From contig NC_081553.1 of NCBI RefSeq assembly GCF_963082655.1, positions 31,731,114 to 31,795,113 on the forward strand: 64,000 bases of DNA. The letters are read 5' to 3'. The notes under the pieces are model-generated. The model was not told where the DNA came from. It made no database searches and saw nothing but the letters and a program-made list of their open reading frames with translations. The DNA comes from Stomoxys calcitrans (taxonomy: Eukaryota; Arthropoda; Insecta; Diptera; Muscidae). Every line of letters starts with the position of its first letter. Position 1 is the first letter of the stretch. Shown piece by piece: positions 48,061 to 60,582 of this stretch. A program made the position numbers and the translations under genes.

Positions 48061-49664
48061 TATATATAAGATAGGTTCGGAAATGGACATTTCGATGTGT
48101 TGCAAACGGAATAACAAAATGAAATATTATGCAAAATTTCGTGAAGATCGACAAAAAAAAATACGCTAGCAGTGGCTCTGGAAGCAAAAATCGAGCAAGA
48201 TATGTATATCTCAGGTCAACATTTCGATGAGTTACAAACGGAATGATGAAAGTAGTATACCTCCATCAAAGATCTACGAGCCAAAGAAATATTTATTATT
48301 GAAGCGTTTGGCTCAAATCCTGAGTTATATGTCACCCAATACCATACACGTGATTGATCACTTTGAATCTTAATGCAGTAGATGCTATTTTCTCACTTTG
48401 AGGTATGCCATTTTTAAGGACGCACTTAGATTTCGAATACCATATCAAATAGTAAATGTTTATTGTGCCAATTAGGCATCAACTTGTAAAAGAACATGTT
48501 TTATTTTTTTATTGTTAATGGAACAGCCCTTTTCATGTTCCTTTTTTTTGGTAAGAGAATCACGTGCAACTCTAATTATATCCTGGAATGCTTGCTTAAA
48601 TCTTACCCCAACCACATCTCTGCTATCTTAGAGTCTGTAACACTGCTTTTAGGTCTCAAGTACAACTACCTCTTCTCATTGCCCGTGTGCTGACCATAAC
48701 AGTTGGTCCTTTTTACAAAGACACACAATGCCGGAGAGTGTTCATCATGCGAAAAATCATAACAATAACAATAATCGTAATTTTTATTTTATTTTTTCTT
48801 TCCTTTTTGCAATTTTCATTCCTGTAATTGGTATTGATACGGACGGATATTTTATGCGCTCACATTTATGAGGTTGCTCCAAAATAAATTTCAAGATATG
48901 TCGGAGGTGGTGTTACAATTGTTGGCCCGCACAGCATTAAAAAATGGGCTCTGCCGCAATGACTGTGATGCTGGTTGTGGTGGTGTGAAATGCAATGCAG
49001 GCTGCCATTTCATCCCTTTCATTTGGAAATTATTTGGTGTTTTACGTTGGTTTTTTCTTTTATTTTATTCTAAATCTCTCCATAGCCCTTAGATAACCAA
49101 TTTTGTATATGCTGGTTTTTTTATAAGGATGTGTTTTTTTTTGCCATATGACTCATATGCCGAGTGTTGTTGAGAGAAGGGTTTGAAATTTAATATTTTT
49201 TTTTTTGTTTTTTTGGCAAGTTGTTTATGAGCATAGATAAAGTCTGCATGCATCATTCGACCATCATGATGGCCTAGGAAACCGCCCCCTTTGGAGTGAT
49301 TTTGTGCACTTCATATTTATGTTCTACGCTAACATTGCAAAAGTACAAATCTTTGTTTTATTAAAAAAATAGTATACATTAGTGGGTGTGAGGAATATTT
49401 TGTTTCCGAACTAAAGGGGGTATTCAACACATGAAGAAATTAGTGTAGAACGCACTGAACAATAGTAGCAAAAACAGTGGTACAACAGACAGACAACTGA
49501 ACATCATTTAGTAGATTTTAAAGATGATCGAAGATGGCTACATATATGTTACAATAAGTTCTTGGTATTTTTATACCCTCCACGACATAAGTGATTTTTA
49601 CTAGCGTAGGTCGATTGGGTGATTGGGATTGTAGTTTGATAAAAAGGTTAGATATCTTATATAA
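48061..49664. other. Mostly single-copy-looking spacer
   Basis: HINE-like scraps occur at 48060-48260 and 49565-49640 (TATACCCTCCACGACATAAG). The rest is AT-rich with many T runs. Frames such as 48868-49092 show no recognisable domain. Confidence 0.45.
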
Positions 49665-50738
49665 AAAACTAGCTGACCTGGGCCGGCTCCGCTGCGCCTT
49701 CTTTTACTTTATATGGAACAAAATTTACCTGGGAATATTTATTTTCGACAATTAGAGAGCTTTTAGTAAAATACAATGCTACGAAAATAGTATATCGCTT
49801 GAAAAACAGTTTAGCAATATGAGTGCCCATTTGAATCCCATATGATCTTCACTGGTCTACGAATTTAAGTTTGGATATAAGGTGTACTTCATTCTTAAAA
49901 TACTTTATTTCAGCCCGATATTCTCAAGATGTCTGATTTAGGGGTGTTTTCGGGGGTGAGGTGGTCCCCCAGACACCTGGCCCTGAAAAAATATATGCAT
50001 CGTGTTCTTCTTTCAAATACCATTTATTTAAATCCCATATTGCCATTGATTTTGAAGGGAGTTTAGACGATGAGGTGTCCGCGAAATACATGGCCCCAAA
50101 ATAGGTTTTATAATTCGTTTTCTAATCTCGAATACCTTTCATTTGAGGCCCATATTGCTATGGTCGTAAATTTGTCTCCTTTGGGCGATGTTTTTGGTGA
50201 GAGGTGGCCCCCCAAACACTTGGTCCCATATTTGGAAATCAGATTCGAATTCTACACTCAAATACCTTTTATTTAAGTCCCATATTCTCATGGTTAGTAA
50301 ATAAGTCCTGTTTGGGAAAAGGGTGGACCCCCAGAAACGTTATCCCACATTTGGATATTAGATTCGTATTCTTCTCGCAAATACCTTTCATTTGAGTCCC
50401 ATATTACCATGGTCGGTAAATATGTCCGATTTAGGGGTGTTTTGGGGGTTGGGGTAGTCCCCCTAACACTTGGTCCGACAATTGGATATCAGATACATTT
50501 TCTTATCCTAACTACCTTTCATTTTAATCCCATATTGGTTTTAGGGTGGGGCGGCCCCCCTAGGTGCCCCACCCAAAATTTGGATACCAAATTTTTATTT
50601 TTAGAGCACTATATGAGAGCACACAAAATTTTGCTTAAATCGCACCACACATTTTCACCACGGGGTCATTTGAAGAAAATCGGTTCAGCCGTTTCTGATT
50701 CTATAAGGAACACATAAACAAACAAACAAATTGATTTT
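49665..50738 (-). repeat. Family C, both ends present (about 1.07 kb)
   Basis: Read in reverse it runs from AACAAACAAACAAATTGAT at the right edge to the GC-rich end CCGGCTCCGCTGCGCCTTC at the left (about 49683-49701), with about six units. A HINE-A starts directly at its right edge. Confidence 0.72.
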
Positions 50739-52406
50739 TATACCCACCACCGAAGGATGGGGGTATATTCATTTTGTCATTCCGTTTGCAACACATCGAA
50801 ATATCCATTTCCGACCCTATAAAGTATATATATTCTTGATCAGCGTAAAAATCTAAGACGATCTAGACATGTCCGTCCGTCTGTCTGTTGAAATCACGCT
50901 ACAGTCTTTAAAAATTGAGATATTGAGCTGAAATTTTGCACAGATTCTTTTTTTGTCCATAAGCAGGTTAAGTTCGAAGATGGGCTATATTGGACTATAT
51001 CTTGATATAGCTACCATATAGACCGATCCGCCGATTTAGGGTCTTAGGCCCATAAAAGCCACATTTATTATCCGATTTTGCTGAAATTTGGGACAATGAG
51101 TTGTGTTAGGCCCTTCAACATCTTTCGTCAATTTGGCTCAGATCGGTCCAGATTTGGATATAGCTGCCATATAGACCGATCCTCCGATTTAGGGTCTAAG
51201 GCCCATAAAAGCCACATTTATTAACCGATTTTGCTGAAATTTGGGACAGTGGGTCGTGTTAGGCCCTTCGACTTCCTGCGTTAATTTGGCCCAGGTCGGT
51301 TCAGATTTGGATATAGCTGCCATATAGACCGATCCTCCGATTTATGGTGTTAGGCCCATAAAAGCCACATTTATTAACCGATTTTGCTGAAATTTGGGAC
51401 AGTGAGTTGTGTTAGGCCCTTCGACTTCCTCCGTTAATTTGGCTTAGATCGGTCCAGATTTGGATATAGCTGCCATATAGACCGATCCTCCGATTTAGGG
51501 TCTAAGGCCCATAAAAGCCAGATTTATTATCCGATTTTGCTGGAATTTGGGACAGTAAATTGTGTAAGGCCCATCTACATCCTCCATGAATTTGGCTTAG
51601 ATCGGTCCAGATTTGGATATAGCTGCCATATAGACCGATCCTCCGATTTATGGTGTTAGGCCCATAAAAGCCACATTTATTAATCGATTTTGCTGAAATT
51701 TGGGATAATGAGTTGTGTTAGCCTCTTCGACATCTTTCTTCCACTTGGTCCAGATCGGATCAGATTTGGATATAGCTGCCATATAGACCGATTTCTTGGT
51801 TTATGGTTTTGGGCCCATAAAATGCTCATTTATTGTCCGATGTCGCCGAAATTTGGGACAGTGTGTTAGGTTAAGGGCCTTGACATACTTCTGCAATATC
51901 GCACAGATCGGTCCAGATTTGGATGTAGCTGCCATATAGACCGATATCTCGATTTAAAGTCTTGGCCCCATAAAAGGCGCATTTATTGTCCAATTTCGCC
52001 GAAATTTGGGATAGTGCTTTGTATTAGGCTCTTCGACATTTTTGTGCAACTTGACCCAAATCGGTCCAGATTTGGATATAGCTGCCATGTAGAGCGATAT
52101 CTCTATTTAAAGTATTCGCCCCATAAAAGGCGCATTTATAATCCGATTTCACTGAAGTTTGACACAGTGTCTTACATTAGGCTTTTTGACATCCGTGTCG
52201 TATATAGTTAAGATCGGTTTATTTTTAGATTTAGCTAGTATATTTATTAGTATTTGATCCAAATCGGAACCTATTTTGATGTAACTGATATGGGACATAA
52301 GGTATGAAATTTTCACCGAATTTTGATGAAAGGTGGTTTACATATATACCCGAGGTGGTGGGTATCCAAAGTTCGGCCCGGCCGAACTTAACGCCTTTTT
52401 ACTTGT
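50739..52406 (+). mobile_element. HINE-A, complete (1668 bp)
   Basis: It starts TATACCCACCACCGAAGG and ends TTTTTACTTGT. It has a CCGTCCGTCTGTCTG run, eight 153-bp units, CGAGGTGGTGGGTATCC and a perfect hairpin AGTTCGGCCCGGCCGAACT (about 52370-52388). It lies between T residues and between two head-to-head family C elements. Confidence 0.87.
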
Positions 52407-53952
52407 TATATATAAGAGATTCAATTTGTGTTTGTTTGTTTGTCGGTTTGTTTGTTTGTTCCGTATAGACTCAAAAAACGACTGAACCGATTACTTTTTC
52501 ACAGATTGTGTAGGTTGGTCTGGAGGGAAACATAGGCTTTATAATTTTTTGATATCGGTAGGGGTCGGACCCTTCCCCTTACCACAAAAATACAACCTAA
52601 GAATAAAATTGGACCGATCAGGACAATATGGAATTCAAATGAATGGTATTCAAGAGTAGAGTACGAATTTCATAATAAAAGTTGAGTCCAAGTACTTGGG
52701 TGGCCGCCCAGCCCCAAAAACCCTAAAAATAGGTTTATTTGACGGTCATGACAATATGGGACTCAAATGAAAGGTTTTCGGAAGTAGATTACGAATATGA
52801 TCGGGAATTAGGAATAAGCTTTATAATTTATTAATGCCGGAAGGGGCAGACCCTCCACCGTAACCCCAAAAATACCACCCAAAATCAAAAGTGAACTGAG
52901 AAGGACAACATGGGTTTAAAATGAAAAGTATGCAAGAGTGGATAACGAATCTGGTCGAAGTATAGGGGGTCACCCCACTCCCACAAAAATGCCCAAACAT
53001 TAGCCAATCACGGATATATGGGATTTGATTGGTTCATTCCGTATAGACTGAAAAGCGGCAGAACCAATTATCTCGAAATTTTCGCATATTTTATAGGTTA
53101 GCCTGGAAGGAAACATAGGCTATATAATTTTTCGGCATGGGGAGGGGGAAGGACTCTCCTTCTTATGCCAAAAACACAAACCAAAAACAAAAGTGGACCG
53201 ATCGGGACAATATACATATCAAATAAAAGGTATAGAAGAGTAGAATACGAATGTGGTATTAAAATTTGAGTCTAAATACCCATTGTGCCGCCCCAACCCC
53301 AAAACTCCCCCCCAAACACACATATTGGACGTTAATTTCAATATGGGGCTCAAATGAAAGGTATTCGGGAGTAGATTTCGAATCTAACATACAAAATCAG
53401 ATAGAAGTATAGGGGGTCACGCCACCCCTCAAAAACGCCGTTAGGACACATCATGACACTTGGCTAAAACGATTTTCTTAAAATTTTCATAGATTGTGTA
53501 CGTGTGTCTGGAAGGAAACATAGGCTATATAATTTTTAGATACCGGATGGAGGTGGACGCTCCTCCTTACCCCAAAAACGCCATCCATATGCGAAAGTGG
53601 TCCGATGGGCACAATTAGGGTATCAAATGAAAGGTATTGGAGAACAGAAAACGAATATGGTATTAGCATTTGGGTCCAAGTAACCAGGGACCTTTTTTTA
53701 TAGTCGAGTCCGAACTGCGTCCCGCAGTTTCTACACTTCTTTGAGGAAAATTTGTTAAATGACGATGCATGACATTGTACATCGCAAATGTCGCCAACAT
53801 TAAGAGCGGATAAACACCGCTTTGTCCGATGTTCTCTCCAGGATTAAGCGTCATAGGCTACGAATTCGATATCCGCATTCAGGGCGAAGTACCCCCACCC
53901 TAAAAAGATATTAGAAAGTAAAAGAAGGCGGAGCGAAGCGGGCCGGGTTGTT
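52407..53952 (+). repeat. Family C element with antisense SINE-like insert
   Basis: It starts ATTCAATTTGTGTTTGTTTG (52419 on), carries about nine units, and has an antisense SINE-like segment near 53692-53872 (TTAAGCGTCATAGGCTACG). It ends GAAGGCGGAGCGAAGCGGGC. Confidence 0.7.
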
Positions 53953-54784
53953 TTCTTAGCCCCTGGCAGCAACAATTTTTGTCCGATTTGGCTGAAATAT
54001 CGCATATAGTGTTATGTTATTACTTTCAACAACTGTGTCAAGTGCAGTCCAAATTGGTCAAGAATCTGATATACTTTCCATATAAACCCGTCTCCTGATT
54101 TGTTTTCTTTAGCTGCTGGAAGCCGTAATTTTTGTTCGATTTGGCTGAAATTTTGCATGCGATGTTCTGCTATGACTTCCGAAAAATGCACCAAATCGGT
54201 CTATAACCTGATATAGCTCCCATATAAACCGGTCTCCGTATCATGCTAATTCGGTTCCTAGAAGCTTTAATTTTTGCTGTTTTGACAGAAGTTTGGTATG
54301 TGGAATAAAATAAGTAAACAGAGTTCTAAGTTCACCCGGGCCAAATCTTATATACCCTCCACCTGGGATTGCATTTGCCGAGTTCTTTTCCCGGTATTTC
54401 TTTTCAGGCAAAAAAATGATAAAAGATAAGAAATAATGTGCTATTGGGGCTGTATCAAGTTTCGGTCCGATTAGGAGAATTGCAATCTTTAGGGGCTCAA
54501 GATATAAAATAGGGAGATCGGTTTATATGGGTGATGTTTCAGGCCATAGACCGATTCCGACCATATTTGACACGTATATTGTCATGGCAGGAACCATTGC
54601 ACAAAATTTCATCCAAATCGGATAATAATTGCGCCCTAAAGAGGCTCAAGAAGTCAAGATCCCAAATCGGTTTATATGTCAGCGATATCAGGTTATGACA
54701 CGATTTGGGTCTCAGGTCGATATTTGAGTTGCTACAAACGAAATTACTAGATTAGTATACCCCATTCCTATGGTGGTGGGTATA
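53953..54784. mobile_element. HINE-B-type fragments
   Basis: 53953-54300 holds plus-orientation 153-bp units. 54308-54784 is a minus-strand HINE-B with worn 3' end (AAGTAAACAGAGTTCTAAG, hairpin TTCACCCGGGCCAAA), two units, an internal deletion and an intact inverted start CCTATGGTGGTGGGTATA. Confidence 0.65.
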
Positions 54785-55137
54785 AAAATATCAAATTTCT
54801 TTGGTTTGGAAATAGTCTACCATTTCCGCTGACCTTTCTTAGAAATTTGAGACAATGCTGACAAACTGATGCAATCACATGATCCCAATTTTCCTTTTTC
54901 CCATTTGTGCTTTAAATAAAACCATGTTGCCCTCAAATGACCTTTTGATTTTTTTTTTTCTTATTTTCAAACCTTATTTTCTTATTCTCACAAATTTTAG
55001 CACATTAAGAAGAGAAATGCTACAAAAACAAATTGTATCGAATAAGTGTGGGTAAAATGTTAACAAGAAAATATGGCAAAAAAAAAACCAAATCTCCTGG
55101 GAATGATGAGATGTCGTAAACAATCTGCTGTATTGTA
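54785..55137. other. Gene-free spacer
   Basis: AT-rich sequence with T and A runs and no recognised feature. Confidence 0.5.
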
Positions 55138-55743
55138 AAGGGTGATTTTTTTGAGGTTAGGATTTTCATGCATTAGTATTTGACAGATCACGTGGGATTT
55201 CAGACATGGTGTCAAAGAGAAAGATGCTCAGTATGCTTTGACATTTCATCATGAATAGACTTACTAACGAGCAACGCTTGCAAATCATTGAATTTTATTA
55301 CCAAAATCAGTGTTCGGTTCGAAATGTGTTCAAATTTTGACAAATTTTGTTCAGCGATGAGGCTCATTTCTGGTTGAATGGCTACGTAAATAAGCAAAAT
55401 TGCCGCATTTGGAGTGAAGAGCAACCAGAAGCCGTTCAAGAACTGCCCATGCATCCCGAAAAATGCACTGTTTGGTGTGGTTTGTACGCTGGTGGAATCA
55501 TTGGACCGTATTTTTTCAAGATGCTGTTGGACGCAACGTTACGGTGAATGAACACATTTCGAACCGAACACTGATTTTGGTAATAAAATTCAATGATTTG
55601 CAAGCGTTGCTCGTTAGTAAGTCTATTCATGATGAAATGTCAAAGCATACTGAGCATCTTTCTCTTTGACACCATGTCTGAAATCCCACGTGATCTGTCA
55701 AATACTAATGCATGAAAATCCTAACCTCAAAAAAATCACCCTT
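55138..55743 (+). mobile_element. Fold-back Tc1/mariner-type element with transposase piece
   Basis: Arms 55138-55332 and 55549-55743 (195 bp each) are essentially perfect inverted copies. Each arm encodes the same transposase N-terminus, MNRLTNEQRLQIIEFYYQNQ. Between them, 55341-55547 encodes LFSDEAHFWLNGYVN and HPEKCTVWCGLYAGGIIGPY, the first catalytic-Asp region of a mariner-like DDE transposase. The middle and C-terminus of the gene are missing, so it is non-autonomous. A TA duplication is not clear. Confidence 0.85.
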
Positions 55744-55995
55744 TTGGTGATGAATTTTTTTTTTTTTTTTGCAAGTAAACCAACTGATTGTTGTGATGAA
55801 AGATAATTTTGATGATACACTAGAAAATAGCAAAGTCATGATGAGGATATAGAATATATTTTTACTTCAGTAAAAAGTGTCTCTTTGTGTAGGTGATTTG
55901 GAGATATTTAGCCGAACTGAATTCGATCCTGAGTAGCCGTCTTACTAAAAAATAAATCTCCTAAAACCCGCTTTCAAATATGTCCTAACAAAGAA
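55744..55995. other. Gene-free spacer
   Basis: Short AT-rich interval with a T run near 55750-55770 and no recognised feature. Confidence 0.5.
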
Positions 55996-57190
55996 ACAAA
56001 TAAAAAGGCGTTAAGTTCGGCCGGCCCAAACTTTGGATACCCACCACCTCGGGTATATATGTAAGACACGCTTTCATCAAAGTTCGGTGAACCATATATG
56101 ACATGTATGTCGAAAAGGCTAACATAAGTCACTGTGTCAAATTTCAGTGAAATCGGATTATAAATGCGCCTTTTTATGGGGTCAAGACTTTAGATCGAGA
56201 TATCGGTCTACATGGCAGCTATATCCAAATCGGGACCGATATGGCCCAAGTTGCAGAAAAATGTCGAAGAGCCTAGCACAAAACACTGTCCCAAATTTCG
56301 GCGAAATTGGACAATAAAAGCGCCTTTTTTGTTCCCAAAACCTTAAATCGAGAGATCGGTCCATATGACAGCTATATTCAAATCTGGACCAATCTGGGCC
56401 AAATTGAAATAGGACGTCAAAGAGCCTATCTAAACTCACTGTCTCAAATTTCACCAACATCGGACATAAAATGCGCCTTTTATGGACCCAAAACCTAAAA
56501 CCGAGATATCGATCTAAATATATGGCAGCTATATCCAAATCTGAACCGATCTGTGCGATATTGCAGAAGTTCGTCAAGGCGCTTAACTTAACTCATTGTC
56601 CCAAATTTCGGTGACATCGGACAATAAATGCTCATTTTATGGGCCCAAAACCTTAAATCGAGAAATCGGTTTATATGGTAGCTATATACAAATCTTAACC
56701 GATTAGGGTCAAATTGAAGAACAATGTCAAAGGGCCTAACACAACTCACTGTCCCAAATTTCAACAAAATCGGATAATAAATGTGGCTTTTATAGTCCTA
56801 AAACCCTAAATCGGCGGATCGGTCTATATGGCAGCTATATCCAAATCTTAACCGATTAGGGCCAAATTGAAAAAGGATGTCAAAGGGCCTAACACAACTC
56901 ACTGTTCCAAATTTCAACAAAATCGGATAATAAATGTGGCTTTTATGGACCTAAAACCCTAAATCGGCGAATCGGTCTATATGGCAGCTATATCCAAATC
57001 TGAACCGATTAGGGCCAAATTGAAGAAGGATGTCGAATGACCTAACACAACTCACTGTCCCAAATTTCAACAAAATCGGATAATAAATGTGGCTTTTATG
57101 GGTCTTAGTCCCTAAATCGGCGGATCGGTCTGTATGGAGGCTATATCAAGATATAGTCCGATATAGCCCATCTTCGAACGTAACCTGCTA
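55996..57190 (-). mobile_element. HINE-A, 3' end and array
   Basis: Terminal ACAAATAAAAAGGCG, a hairpin with one change (TTCGGCCGGCCCAAA) and the inverted GGATACCCACCACCTCGGG precede six to seven 153-bp units. The 5' terminus is replaced by family D at about 57190. Confidence 0.78.
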
Positions 57191-57724
57191 CGCTAAGAAG
57201 GAAAAGGGCTTGACCCATCGATAAGTGTACGGAACGGCTGAGAATCCCTTCCAAATTCGATTTAGCAATCTGTCTGTCTGTCCATATAATCTTGCAATCA
57301 AGGTACAGGTCGCATTTGTTGTCCGATTTTCACAAAATTTTGCTCAAGTGTCTTTCTTGGTCCAAGGACTAATACTGTTGATTTTTGATTATAGCTCCCA
57401 TATATATCTTTCATCCGATATGCACTTTTAAAGCTGTAGGAGCCACAATTTTGGTGCGATCTCTACCAAATTTGGCATGAATTGTTTCGTGTGACGTTCC
57501 AATATGTGTGCAAAATTTCATCTAAATCGCTTCAGATTTAGATATAGCTCCCATATATAACTTTCGTCCGATTTGACCTATTAAGGCTGTAGAAGGCACA
57601 ATTTTGGTCCGATCTTTACAAAATTTGCCATTAAGTGCTTTTTGTGACGTCACTAAAAGCACTCAAGCGAGGCGCTTGCTTCAAGTTCTGACGCTCGCTT
57701 CCAGCCGCCCCTAGAACACTCATA
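57191..57724 (+). repeat. Family D 153-bp units
   Basis: A distinct subfamily with TATAGCTCCCATATATA and CACAATTTTGGTCCGATC. The block ATAGCTCCCATATATA recurs at 57391 and 57544, again 153 bp apart. The 5' part has a CTGTCTGTCTGTCC stretch. Confidence 0.6.
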
Positions 57725-58835
57725 GAACACCATCTCCAAAATTTCAGGAAAATCGAGTAATAATTTCGCCCTCCAGAGGCTCAAAAAGTCAAACTGGGAG
57801 ATCGGTTTGTATGGCAGCTATATCAGGTTATGGACCGATTTCAACCATACTTAGCACAGTTGTTGAAAATCATAGAAAAACACCTAATGGAAAATTTCCA
57901 CCCAATGGGATAAAAATTGCGCGCTCTATTGGCTCAAGAAGTCAAGATCCTAGAACGGTTTATATGACAGCTATACCAGATTATGAACTGATTTAAATCA
58001 TACTAAGCACAGTCGTTGGAAGTGACACCAAAACACTACGTGTAAAATTTCAGTTAAATCGGACGAGAATTACGCCCTATAGAGGCTCAAGAAGTCAAGA
58101 CCCAAGATCGGTTTATATGGCAGCTATATCAAAACATAGACCGATTTGAACCATACTTGGAGCAGTTGTTGAAAGTAGTACCAGAACACCATATGAAAAA
58201 TTAGCTTAGTCAAATCTGATGAAAATTGCGGCCTCTAGAGGCTCAAGAAGTCAAGACCCAAGATCGGTTTATATGGCAACTATATCAAAACATGGACCGA
58301 TATGGCCCATTTACAATCCCAATCGACCTACACTAATAAGAAGTATTTATTCAAAATTTTAAGCAGCTAGCTTCACTCCTTCAAAAGTTAGCATGCTTTT
58401 AACAGACAGACGGACGGACGGACGGACGGACGAACGGACGCAAGGACAGACGGACGGACATGGCTAAATCGACGTAAAATGTCACGACGATAAAGAATAT
58501 ATTTATATATACTTCATGGGGTCTCAGACTAATATTTCGAGTAGTTACAAACAGCATAACGAAATTATTGGTTTGCCCAAAAAGTAATTGCGGATTTTTT
58601 AAAAGAAAGTAAATGCATTTTTAATAAAACTTTGAATGAACTCTAATCAAATATACTTTTTTACACTTTTTTTCTAAAGCAAGCTAAAAGTAACAGCTGA
58701 TAACTGACAGAAGAAAGAATGCAATTACAGAGTCACAAGCTGTGAAAAAAATTGTCAACGCCGACTATATGAAAAATCCGCAATTACTTTTTGGGCAACC
58801 CATAGTATGCCCCCCATCCTATGGTGAAGGGTATA
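57725..58835 (-). mobile_element. HINE-B 5' part, with MITE
   Basis: About four 153-bp units lead to a (GACG)n-type microsatellite (58405-58460) and an inverted start ending GGTGAAGGGTATA at 58835. The MITE at 58568-58802 sits in the start region. Confidence 0.75.
58568..58802 (+). mobile_element. mariner-type MITE
   Basis: The left end has one change (TTGGTTTGCCC); the right end has lost two bases (GGGCAACCCA). TA lies at both flanks. Confidence 0.86.
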
Positions 58836-59050
58836 AAAGAGAATCTGTGCAAAGTTTCAGCTCAATATCTCTTTTTACAAAAACTGCAGCGTGATTTCAA
58901 TAGACAGACGAACAGACATGGCTAGATCTTCTAAGATTTTTACGCTGATCAGGAAAATATATACTTTATGGGGTTGGAAATGGATATTTTGATGTGTTGC
59001 AAATGGCATGACAAAACAAATATACGCCCCTCCTTTGGGGGTGGGTATTT
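58836..59050 (-). mobile_element. HINE-A 5' end fragment
   Basis: It includes AGACAGACGAACAGACATGG, CTGATCAGGAAAATATATAC and an inverted start ending GGGGGTGGGTAT. No units or hairpin are present. Confidence 0.65.
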
Positions 59051-59054
59051 GATG

Positions 59055-59405
59055 GGTTATTGAAATTTTTGACCAATATTGCACAAAAATGTGCACAACT
59101 CTTTCCTCGATGCCTACCACAATATTTAAGGAGTTTACTTGAAATCGGTTCAGATTTAAATGTAGCTGCCATATATATGTTCGTCAGATTTTGGATAATT
59201 TGCAATAATGTTGTCATTGGTCAACCGTATTTATTACAGTTGGAACATATTTGCTCGAAATTTGAGAGGGATTATTTAACAACCCATCTGAAAACATTCA
59301 CCGAGGCCCATCAAAATTGGTTCAGAATTGGATATAGCTCCCACTTTGTCCTAGGTGTAGGGTATTATAAAGTCGGCACGGCCCGACTTTTGCATACCTT
59401 TACTG
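59055..59405 (+). mobile_element. Family D 3' end
   Basis: This 3' end carries GTAGGGTATTATAAAGTCGG, a palindrome AAGTCGGCACGGCCCGACTT (59371-59390) and a terminal TTTACTGG. It has the same plan as the HINE ends (inverted start, hairpin, short tail) with a different hairpin sequence. Confidence 0.6.
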
Positions 59406-59762
59406 GTTTTTATCGAAAAAAAAAACGTTTCATTTAGCAGTTTCAATAGACAAATAGTTGTTGTTTATTTATAAAGGCATTTTTAGGTTACATAGGTGCA
59501 TACTAACTTTTGTAAGCCAGTGTACACGCCCCATTATAGTTTACATAGAAGGAGCAACATTTTCACCATTTCGGCGACTCTTTAGTTAGTAAATAGGACT
59601 AATCAAAACTTTATCGAGCGGTTAAGTCTTCGTCCTCAAGGGGTTAATAATGATGAAATGACTGCATTTAAACACTTTTCGAAGAGTTCAAATTGATGTC
59701 CCTGTACCTATAGACAAGGTAAAAGCAAGTTTAATGTAAGCCAAGTTAAAATGGTTAAAAAT
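59406..59762. other. Spacer, possible 3' UTR of cysteine-rich gene
   Basis: I see no gene here. AATAAA on the minus strand at 59464-59469 would be about 300 bp downstream of the candidate stop at 59763 and could serve as its poly(A) signal. Confidence 0.35.
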
Positions 59763-59867
59763 TTAAATCCAAAGCCCGCAGTCAAATTGAAATTTGTAGT
59801 AAGGGCTGCTGCTATGTTCGCCGTTACCGGCCTTAATGGGGCTCATGCCGTAACACCATGCCAGGGG
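59763..59867 (-). CDS. Candidate terminal exon of cysteine-rich gene
   Basis: After acceptor AATTATAG the minus strand is open for 34 codons to TAA, starting PLAWCYGMSPIKAGNGEHSS and ending FDCGLWI. Codon composition is richer in GC than the surroundings. It joins in phase 0 to the exon at 59959-60146 through a 91-nt intron with donor GTAAAT. There is no homology evidence; this is inferred from phase, splice sites and cysteine content. Confidence 0.35.
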   Translation of the reverse strand, partial: PLAWCYGMSPIKAGNGEHSSSPYYKFQFDCGLWI

Positions 59868-59958
59868 CTATAATTGTTGAGCAACTTATCTATACATATA
59901 TATATTGATTGTAGGTGGGTTCATTGTCCAGCGCACGTTTTTAAAAGCCCATATTTAC

Positions 59959-60146
59959 ACCGGATGTACACCAGCTCTGGTCATAGCAACCGTTTTGTTC
60001 CAGACAACCAAGAGATTGGGGATAACTTAGACAAAATTGTTGTTGACTAAGATAAGAACAGCTGAGCGATGGGCAAATATAGCGGCTACAATACCTAGAA
60101 CACCTTTGGCCAATGCTCTGGCTGCATCCAGAGCAATCATAACCAT
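59959..60146 (-). CDS. Candidate cysteine-rich exon
   Basis: A good acceptor (CTTCCTGCTTTCAG) precedes an open stretch reading GYDCSGCSQSIGQRCSRYCS and continuing with further cysteines (RYIC, LSC, QQQFC, GC, GC, SWC): 10 in about 60 residues. Such density is unlikely by chance and matches the neighbouring secreted cysteine-rich gene. It has no signal peptide of its own. Its phase (one base plus AT) fits a GTAAGC donor at 61603-61608 near the end of that gene's exon 3. A second frame of this segment is open for 38 codons but has no cysteines and fits no partner. Confidence 0.45.
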
Positions 60147-60349
60147 CTGAAAGCAGGAAGAAGAAGAATATGTTAATTTTTAAGTGATTTGTTTTGAGGT
60201 TAATGGTCCTATTTATGATTTTTTTATTTAACTATGACGTGGTAACTGTTTTTGGAATCGATACCCGAGACCGAAAGACATGGAGTATTTTTTACAACTT
60301 TCCAAAGCAATTTTTAAGTCTTTTTATTACAGCTAACATTTTTGCTTTT

Positions 60350-60525
60350 TATACCCTCCACCATAGGAGGGTAACACCTCGAAATATGCGTCTAAGACCC
60401 CATAAAGTCTATATATTCTTGATCGTCGTGACATTTTACAATAAGTCAAACTAGCCATGTCCGCCCGTCTGTCCGTCCGTCTGTCTGTCCGTCCGTCTGT
60501 CTGTCCGTCCGTCTGTCTGTCCGTC

Positions 60526-60557
<32 letters not shown>

Positions 60558-60582
60558 CGTCCGTCTGTCCGTCCGTCCGTCT

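Noticed and set aside
60033..60146. Alternative 38-codon frame starting ATGGTTATGATTGC
   Set aside because: It is hydrophobic and short, and overlaps the cysteine-rich frame, which has stronger content and matching splice phase.
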